Notes under the pieces: model-generated
Seen by the model: the letters and a program-made list of their open reading frames with translations, nothing else
The model's database searches: none
Told to the model about the DNA's origin: nothing
Shown: positions 40,358 to 45,115 of the stretch, piece by piece
Layout: the number at the start of each line of letters is the position of its first letter
Numbering within the stretch: position 1 is the stretch's first letter
Assembly: GCA_024637225.1 (NCBI GenBank)
Contig: JAGXFP010000020.1
Coordinates: 1-45,115 of the forward strand
Length of the DNA stretch: 45,115 bases
Direction: 5' to 3'
DNA from: Desulfobacterales bacterium
Lineage (GTDB): Bacteria; Desulfobacterota; Desulfobulbia; Desulfobulbales; JAGXFP01
Made by a program: the position numbers and the translations under genes

Positions 40358-41193
40358 GCCTTGGCCTCCTCAACCACCAGGGAGTCAAGAACCTGCTCAC
40401 GCAATTTCTTTTCCACATACTCCTTGATAGTGGTTTGCGATTTCAGGCAACTGCCGCAGGCCCCCCGCAGGGATACCGTAACGAAATCACCGTCGACATC
40501 GATCAGTTCTATATCGCCGCCGTCCTTGCGCAGATTCGGGCGGACTTCCTTTTCCAACACATCCTCGATCAATTTGATCTTCTGGATATTGGTCATCCGT
40601 TTGGGGCGCTGATCGGGAATGGCAGGAGTCGGGCTTTCTTCCCGGACCTCTTGAATCAACTCCTCGAGACGGTCATGGCATTTACCGCAGCCGCCGCCGG
40701 CCTTGGTGAAATTGGTAACCTCCTCCACCGTGGTCAGATTGCTTTCCTTAACCGCCCGCTTGACCTCGAGATCGGTAACTCCGAAACACTCGCAGACCAC
40801 CTCCCCCTCGGCCATCGGCAGGATGACGCCGCGATAATCGGCAATGGCGGCTTCAAGGGCCTCCCGGCCCATCACCGAACAATGCATTTTTTCCTTGGGC
40901 AGGCCGCCGAGGGCGTTGGCGATATCTTCATTGGTGACCTTCTCGGCCTCGGCCAGTGGCATCCCCTTGATCATTTCAGTCAGGGCGGAGGATGAGGCAA
41001 TGGCGCTGGCGCAGCCGAAGGTCTTGAATTTGGCGTCAACAATGGTCTCGGTGTCGTCGATCTTTAAAGTGAGCTTCAGGGCGTCGCCGCAGGCCAGAGA
41101 TCCGACTTCGCCGACGGCATCGGCATTTTCGATCTCGCCGACATTTTTGGGGTTTAAAAAATGCTCTTTAACTTCATCGGTATATTCCCACAT
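40354..41193 (-). CDS. nifU: Fe-S cluster scaffold protein NifU
   Basis: This 279-residue scaffold has all three NifU modules. The IscU-like N-terminal domain carries Cys35, Cys61 and Cys105. The central BFD-like permanent [2Fe-2S] domain carries Cys134, Cys136, Cys169 and Cys172 (CEC...CGKC). The C-terminal Nfu domain has the CGSC pair Cys246/Cys249. The modular order and length match nitrogen-fixation-type NifU. GGGAG lies 12-17 bases before the ATG. First gene of the nifU-nifS pair, in the same direction as uvrC, but 300 bases of repeat separate them. Confidence 0.96.
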   Translation of the reverse strand: MWEYTDEVKEHFLNPKNVGEIENADAVGEVGSLACGDALKLTLKIDDTETIVDAKFKTFGCASAIASSSALTEMIKGMPLAEAEKVTNEDIANALGGLPKEKMHCSVMGREALEAAIADYRGVILPMAEGEVVCECFGVTDLEVKRAVKESNLTTVEEVTNFTKAGGGCGKCHDRLEELIQEVREESPTPAIPDQRPKRMTNIQKIKLIEDVLEKEVRPNLRKDGGDIELIDVDGDFVTVSLRGACGSCLKSQTTIKEYVEKKLREQVLDSLVVEEAKA

Positions 41194-41500
41194 TGCAGTA
41201 AAAACTCCCGGAGAGGAAAATTATTTATAAGGATGTCCGCCTAAAACCTGAATCCGTGAGCGTTCGAGAACGGTGCAGATGCAAGGTGGCGGGGTGAATC
41301 GAGATGACTCAGTGAAAAAACTGTTATTTTACGTAACAACAACGAATAAAGCAAAATTTCCAAAGAAGCCGTCACGGATTCAGATAAAAACTTAGACAGG
41401 CCGTGAAAAACAAGTAAAACATCATAATTTTTTGCCTATTAAAATGCAACCTTAATATAACCCTGAATCCGTCACGGTTATTGGGCGGTTTACCCTTATC
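41194..41500. other. Non-coding stretch between uvrC and nifU
   Basis: Nearly half is the complete family A copy at 41248-41383. A further family A end, CTGAATCCGTCACGG, lies at about 41463-41477 near the uvrC stop. The rest is AT-rich and presumably holds the nifU promoter. Confidence 0.6.
41248..41383. repeat. Family A repeat, copy 7 (best-preserved ends)
   Basis: CTGAATCCGTGA (41248-41259) and TCACGGATTCAG (41372-41383) are perfect 12-base inverted repeats 136 bases apart. Inside is GCGTTCGAGAACGGTGCAG and ATGCAAGG, then sequence unlike other copies. The flanks CTAAAAC and ATAAAAAC are similar, a possible short duplication. Confidence 0.8.
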
Positions 41501-43333
41501 TCAACCGGACTTAAGATGCTCCCGGATAACCAGGGCCAGTTCCGCACCGACCCCTTCCACTGCCATGAGCTCATCGACGGAAGCAGCCTTGATCCTTTTC
41601 AGGCTGCCGAATTTCCTTAAAAGCAAGCGGCGCCGGGCAGGACCGATTCCCGGCACCCGGTCCAGGCCCGATTGCAGGGTGGCCTTGCCGCGCAGACGCC
41701 GGTGGAAATTGATCCCGAAGCGGTGCGACTCGTCCCTGACCCGCATCAGGAAAAGGAGGACCGGCGAATAGACCGGCAGGGGGATTGGATTTTTACGCCC
41801 CGGCCGGAAGAGTTTCTCCCCTTCTTCCTTTTTTTCCTTGGCGATGGCGGCCAGCTCCACCTCCCGCAAGCGGCCGGTTTCGGTCAGGGCCTGCACGGCG
41901 ACATTAAGCTGGCCCTTGCCGCCGTCGATCAAGAGCAGATCCGGCAGCTCCCCTTCCCTTTCCCGGGCGAAGCGCCGGTGCAGAACCTCGCTCATCATCG
42001 CGTAGTCGTCCGGGGTATCGCCGCCGGTGATCCGGTAATGACGGTAGTTTTTCTTGTCCGGTTCGCCTTCCGTGAAACAGATCAGGGAGCCGACCGGCTG
42101 CTTGCCGCCGATGTTGGAAATATCCAAACACTCGATGCGGCGCGGAATCCTTTCCAGTTTCAGGGTCTTGGCGACCGCGGCCAGCAGGGCCTGATTGGAG
42201 CTTTTCTTCTTCTCTTCATCGGCAAAAACCTGTTCGGCGTTATTTTCAGCCATCTGGACAAGTTCGGCCAGTTTGCCGCGCCGGGGAACCTTCAGCTGGA
42301 CCGGCTTCCCGCGCAGATCGGTCAGCCAGTCACCGAGCAGATCGATATTCGGCGGTTCGACGCTTACCAGGATTTCGGGCGGGATCTTGCGTTCATCCCC
42401 GTAGAACTGCTGCAGGGAACCCTTCATGACTTCGCCGTCATCCCCGATAACCGTCTCCATGAAAAAGGACTGCTGACCGCTGACCAGACCTTCCCGGACG
42501 CAGATAACCGAAACCGCGGCCGCCAATCCCCGCCGGGCCTGCCCGAAAATATCCTGGTTGCGTGTGTGGCCGGCCGCAATCATCTGCTTTTCCAGAGTCT
42601 TTTGCAAGGAGACCCGCCGGTCGCGGAAAAAGGCGGCCTTTTCATATTCCCGTCCATTTGCCGCCTCCTCCATTCGCTCTTTCAGATAACCGGCCAGTTC
42701 GGTTTTCTTCCCATCCAGGATCGCCATGACCCTGGCCGCCGCCTTCAGGTACGCCTCCCGTTCGGCAAGCCCGCAGCAGGGGGCGGGGCACCTGCCGATC
42801 TGCTGGTTGAGACAGGGCCTTTGCCGCTTTTTCAAACGCGGGCTCTTGCAGGTGCGCAGCGGAAACAGCTCCCGGATCAGGGCCAGGGTATCGCGCATGG
42901 CGGCAGGATTGGAATAAGGCCCGAAATACCTGGACCCGTCCTTGCGCCGGCGCCGGCTCACCATCACCCGGGGCCAGCTTTCATTGACGGTAACTTTAAG
43001 GTAGGGATAGTTCTTGTCATCGCGGAGGATGACATTGTAGCGCGGCCGATGCTTCTTGATCAGGGAGGCTTCGAGGATCAAGGCCTCCTTCTCGGTAGCG
43101 GTCAGAATGGTCTCGACCAGAACCGCCTTTTCAAGCATAACCGCGGTCTTGGAAAATCGCCCGGCCTCGGCGCCGCGATAGGACGCCAGCCGGTTCCGCA
43201 GGTCGCGGGCCTTGCCGACATAGAGGATTTTACCGGCTTCGCTTTTCATCAGGTAGACCCCGGGCGTGTGCGGCACGGTACGCAGAAAGGCGGTGGATAT
43301 CGGGGAAGTCCTCGTTTTTGGCATAGCGCTCAT
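41501..43333 (-). CDS. uvrC: Excinuclease ABC subunit C
   Basis: This 610-residue endonuclease makes both cuts in nucleotide excision repair. The GIY-YIG nuclease domain is at about residues 18-105 (PHTPGVYLMKSEAGKILYVGKARDLRNRL region). A UvrB-binding UVR motif follows at about 215-245 (LKERMEEAANGREYEKAAFFRDR). The RNase H-like second nuclease domain contains ECLDISNIGGKQPVGSLICF and LLIDGGKGQLN. Tandem HhH motifs end the protein (VPGIGPARRRLLLRKFGS, VEGVGAELALVI). ATG 43333 or 43324 are both possible starts; neither has a good ribosome site. Confidence 0.95.
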   Translation of the reverse strand: MSAMPKTRTSPISTAFLRTVPHTPGVYLMKSEAGKILYVGKARDLRNRLASYRGAEAGRFSKTAVMLEKAVLVETILTATEKEALILEASLIKKHRPRYNVILRDDKNYPYLKVTVNESWPRVMVSRRRRKDGSRYFGPYSNPAAMRDTLALIRELFPLRTCKSPRLKKRQRPCLNQQIGRCPAPCCGLAEREAYLKAAARVMAILDGKKTELAGYLKERMEEAANGREYEKAAFFRDRRVSLQKTLEKQMIAAGHTRNQDIFGQARRGLAAAVSVICVREGLVSGQQSFFMETVIGDDGEVMKGSLQQFYGDERKIPPEILVSVEPPNIDLLGDWLTDLRGKPVQLKVPRRGKLAELVQMAENNAEQVFADEEKKKSSNQALLAAVAKTLKLERIPRRIECLDISNIGGKQPVGSLICFTEGEPDKKNYRHYRITGGDTPDDYAMMSEVLHRRFAREREGELPDLLLIDGGKGQLNVAVQALTETGRLREVELAAIAKEKKEEGEKLFRPGRKNPIPLPVYSPVLLFLMRVRDESHRFGINFHRRLRGKATLQSGLDRVPGIGPARRRLLLRKFGSLKRIKAASVDELMAVEGVGAELALVIREHLKSG

Positions 43334-43814
43334 CGGGTCAATTATTCAGACATAAATAAATGAAGGCATTTTTACCGTACCAGATCACGGGATAAGCCAC
43401 CCGGGATTGGCCGATCTTCCATCCCCCTCGGATAATCCGCGGCATTCCTCCAGCGCAGCCATCCTCCAAGGTATACCGGAGATCAGGAAACAGAAAATAA
43501 CAAATCGTCAGTCGATTTAAAAAGATAATGCAGTTTCCGGGAAATTGCTATGAACAGCGGCGGGATAGTCGGATCGGGCGGATAGACAGTATTATCTAAG
43601 GCGGAGTGCGGCAACTTTCGGGAGATTCGTACAAATTGGTCGAAGAAAATTAGGGACTCCCTTATGGTTGTTCCAGGAACTCCTCAATAGTTCTATATGC
43701 TGTTTGAATGCATAAGTAGAGAAAACGGGAGCCTCCAGGTGGCGGACAGTTCATAATTAATGAGCGAGCGGGGACGAATAAATCGCCCCGAGTCAGACCC
43801 ACAAGGAGGCTCCC
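43334..43814. other. Region between uvrC and the IS110 transposase
   Basis: The left 300 bases presumably hold the uvrC promoter; nothing else is recognised there. From about 43650 the sequence appears to be the non-coding left end of the IS110 element, with strong secondary structure close to the transposase start. Confidence 0.5.
43727..43814 (+). ncRNA. Structured leader of the IS110 transposase, candidate bridge RNA segment
   Basis: GGGAGCCTCC (43727-43736) is perfectly complementary to GGAGGCTCCC (43805-43814), which directly abuts the ATG and contains the only Shine-Dalgarno (GGAGG). The enclosed part folds a second hairpin, CGGGG-A-CGA...TCG-CCCCG. IS110-group elements are known to encode a bridge RNA in the left non-coding end that selects donor and target DNA. 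This segment may be its 3' part and may also hide the ribosome site. Confidence 0.5.
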
Positions 43815-44846
43815 ATGGAAAATTTTTACTACATTGGCCTGGATGTTCACAAGAAAACTATCGCTTACTGCATCAAAACGATTACCGGTAAACTTACCGG
43901 CCAAGGGGTAATAAACGCTGACCGGAATACCTTGCGCCAATGGCTGACCGACTTGCCCGGTCCTTGGCTGGGGGCTATGGAGGCGACGATATTCACCGGC
44001 TGGATTTATGATTTCCTGAAACCTCATGCCGTGGAGTTGAAGGTCGCTCACCCGGAGATGCTCAAGGCAATCACGGCTGCCAAGAAGAAAAACGACCGGG
44101 CCGATGCGGAGAAGCTGTCAGACCTTTTGCGGGTCAATCTGTTGCCGGAATGTGTGATGATGCCCGAGGAACTGCGGGAGTTGAGAAGAATCCTCCGCTA
44201 CCGGAACATGGTGGTCCGTACCGCAAGTACCATGAAGAACAAGATGTCCGGGTTATTGATGGAAGTCGGAGCCACCTATGACAAACGCCGCCTGCATGGC
44301 AAGCGTTACTTCAAAAATCTCCTGGAACGAGTAGAGGATGTGCCGGAGTCGGTCAAGGAGTTGCTCTCCTTGAGTCGCGGGGGTCTTGATCTTTATGAGG
44401 GTGTACAGAAAAAGCTGATCAAGACCCTGCGCGAGAATGTATTGATCAGGGAACGGGTGGAACGGCTGATGAGCATAGCCGGAGTTGGCGAGGTTTTAGC
44501 CCTGACCTGGATGCTGGAAATCGGGGAAGTGGAACGGTTTAACAACACTCGGCAGGCGGTCAGCTATTGCGGTTTATGCAGCGCCCAGCGGGAATCAGCC
44601 GGTAAGGAGCAACGCGGACCGCTCTCGAAAAAGCGCAACAAGCATTTACAGACCATGTTGATCGAGGCGGCGAATCTGGCCCCGCGCTGGAACCAGCAGC
44701 TGGCAGCGGTACATGAAAAAGAGATGCTGCGAGGCAACAGAAATCAGGCAACCATCGCGGTGGCCCGCAAGCTGGTGGAATACCTGCTGGCTGTAGATCG
44801 GCGCGGCACCCCGTTTACCGCCGAAGCGCCAAGATTGGTCGCGTAG
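43815..44846 (+). CDS. IS110-family DEDD transposase/recombinase
   Basis: The 343-residue recombinase has an N-terminal RuvC-like domain with a complete DEDD set: Asp10 (GLDVHKK), Glu56 (GAMEAT), Asp94 and Asp97 (KKNDRADAEKL). A coiled-coil middle part and the C-terminal Transposase_20 domain follow (LMSIAGVGEVLALTWMLEIG; YCGLCSAQRESAGKEQ). The serine in RESAGK, residue 261, is the probable nucleophile. Catalytic residues are all intact, so the element may be active. Enzymes of this family are guided by a bridge RNA. The ribosome site lies in a hairpin with the leader. Confidence 0.93.
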   Translation: MENFYYIGLDVHKKTIAYCIKTITGKLTGQGVINADRNTLRQWLTDLPGPWLGAMEATIFTGWIYDFLKPHAVELKVAHPEMLKAITAAKKKNDRADAEKLSDLLRVNLLPECVMMPEELRELRRILRYRNMVVRTASTMKNKMSGLLMEVGATYDKRRLHGKRYFKNLLERVEDVPESVKELLSLSRGGLDLYEGVQKKLIKTLRENVLIRERVERLMSIAGVGEVLALTWMLEIGEVERFNNTRQAVSYCGLCSAQRESAGKEQRGPLSKKRNKHLQTMLIEAANLAPRWNQQLAAVHEKEMLRGNRNQATIAVARKLVEYLLAVDRRGTPFTAEAPRLVA

Positions 44847-45115
44847 CACGACAGAAAATAAAATAACCCTTTTGCTCCAACGATCTTCCCGCCGGGCCTT
44901 GCATTCTTTGGGGACTGCGTGAGCGGTTATCGCTGCACGCCATTATACTGTTTCGAGGCCGGCGGGTTGGCCCGAACTCAATCTTCCGTGATGGGGATAT
45001 CCCCGGAGACGGCAAATGGATGTCTGGTCGTCGGATCGCAGTCGGCGGACCACAAAAGAGATTTAAAAAGATTGGCTGGGAAGAAGGGCAACAAATAAGG
45101 CCGCCGGGTGATATC
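44847..45115. other. Right end of the IS110 element and flanking DNA
   Basis: No gene is supported. Inverted motifs occur at 44891-44904 with 44959-44967 (CCCGCCGG/CCGGCGGG) and at 44922-44942 (GCGTGAGC...GCTGCACGC). The element end is probably near 44990-45000. The last 100 bases are unassigned. Confidence 0.4.

Larger units (their letters stand above)
43650..45000 (+). mobile_element. IS110-family insertion sequence (ends approximate)
   Basis: One DEDD transposase is flanked by about 160 bases of structured non-coding DNA on the left and about 150 on the right. IS110 elements lack terminal inverted repeats and leave little duplication, so the ends cannot be fixed from one copy. The right flank contains CTTCCCGCCGGGCC, GCGTGAGCGGTTATCGCTGCACGCC and GATGGGGATATCCCC, all self-complementary. 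Boundaries are estimates. Confidence 0.7.

Noticed and set aside
39152..41193. Nitrogen fixation locus
   Set aside because: nifU and nifS occur without nifHDK, nifE/N/B or regulators; in anaerobes this pair commonly serves general Fe-S assembly.
41672..43363. Long open frame (563 codons) on the plus strand opposite uvrC
   Set aside because: Antisense to a complete uvrC; no recognisable domains and no ribosome site.

Overview
The window looks like chromosomal DNA of a Gram-negative anaerobe, most likely a member of the Desulfobacterota (former Deltaproteobacteria). The evidence is gene content: LPS heptose genes (waaF, gmhB), NifU/NifS iron-sulfur assembly, rubrerythrin, formate-tetrahydrofolate ligase, ThyX instead of ThyA, a DUF3047 protein, and the rpsB-tsf-pyrH-frr-uppS-cdsA-dxr-rseP-tsaB order. 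No rRNA, tRNA or CRISPR array was seen. The taxonomic call is an inference from gene content, not from a marker alignment.

Layout. 1-2744: a possible insertion-sequence end, a lipoprotein gene, then rluD-coaE on the minus strand. 3259-7206: an OmpA/PD40 lipoprotein and an AmpG-type permease. 7813-11020: a compact mraZ-ftsA-ftsZ cell-division cluster on the minus strand, with a promoter and a probable MraZ operator. 11150-11570: an ORF-free, strongly self-complementary block that may be an undescribed RNA. 11633-14193: small hypothetical genes, a zinc-ribbon protein, and rubrerythrin with its own promoter. 14568-19951: a GAF/HD-GYP protein, a DUF3047 protein, an SH3b protein and a YihY-type membrane protein. 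20271-24455: a cold-shock protein and a GlrK / TPR lipoprotein / GlrR signalling operon. 24696-26668: an FtsB-like protein, then waaF-gmhB. 26938-35235: the long translation / UMP kinase / isoprenoid / phospholipid / site-2 protease cluster ending in tsaB. 35453-43333: minus-strand fhs, an AT-rich CSD-DUF1294 gene, thyX, nifU-nifS and uvrC. 43650-45000: an IS110-family element.

The most striking feature is the density of small non-coding repeats between genes. At least six families can be separated by eye. Family A has CTGAATCCGTGA terminal inverted repeats in about seven copies. Family B has GGCGTCGCAAAAA / TTTTTGCGA ends, and two insertion sites carry exact 11-bp flanking duplications. Family C has GTAACCGTTCAGCAG ends. 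Families D, E and F are REP-like hairpins. Copies sit right at gene ends. A family A copy supplies the rubrerythrin stop codon, a family F copy supplies the ftsA stop codon, and a family B copy lies one base after the rpsB stop and separates rpsB from tsf. No transposase for these families is encoded in the window.

How the genes fit together: envelope growth and division dominate (mraZ-ftsA-ftsZ, ftsB, ampG, uppS, cdsA, dxr, waaF, gmhB, rseP, GlrKR, OmpA lipoprotein). Alongside them are translation (rpsB, tsf, frr, tsaB, rluD) and C1/cofactor/Fe-S metabolism (fhs, thyX, coaE, nifU, nifS). The strongest leads for new biology are the 11.2-11.5 kb structured block, the mobile repeat families, the Shine-Dalgarno-masking leader of the IS110 transposase, and the divergent mraZ-ftsA-ftsZ module.
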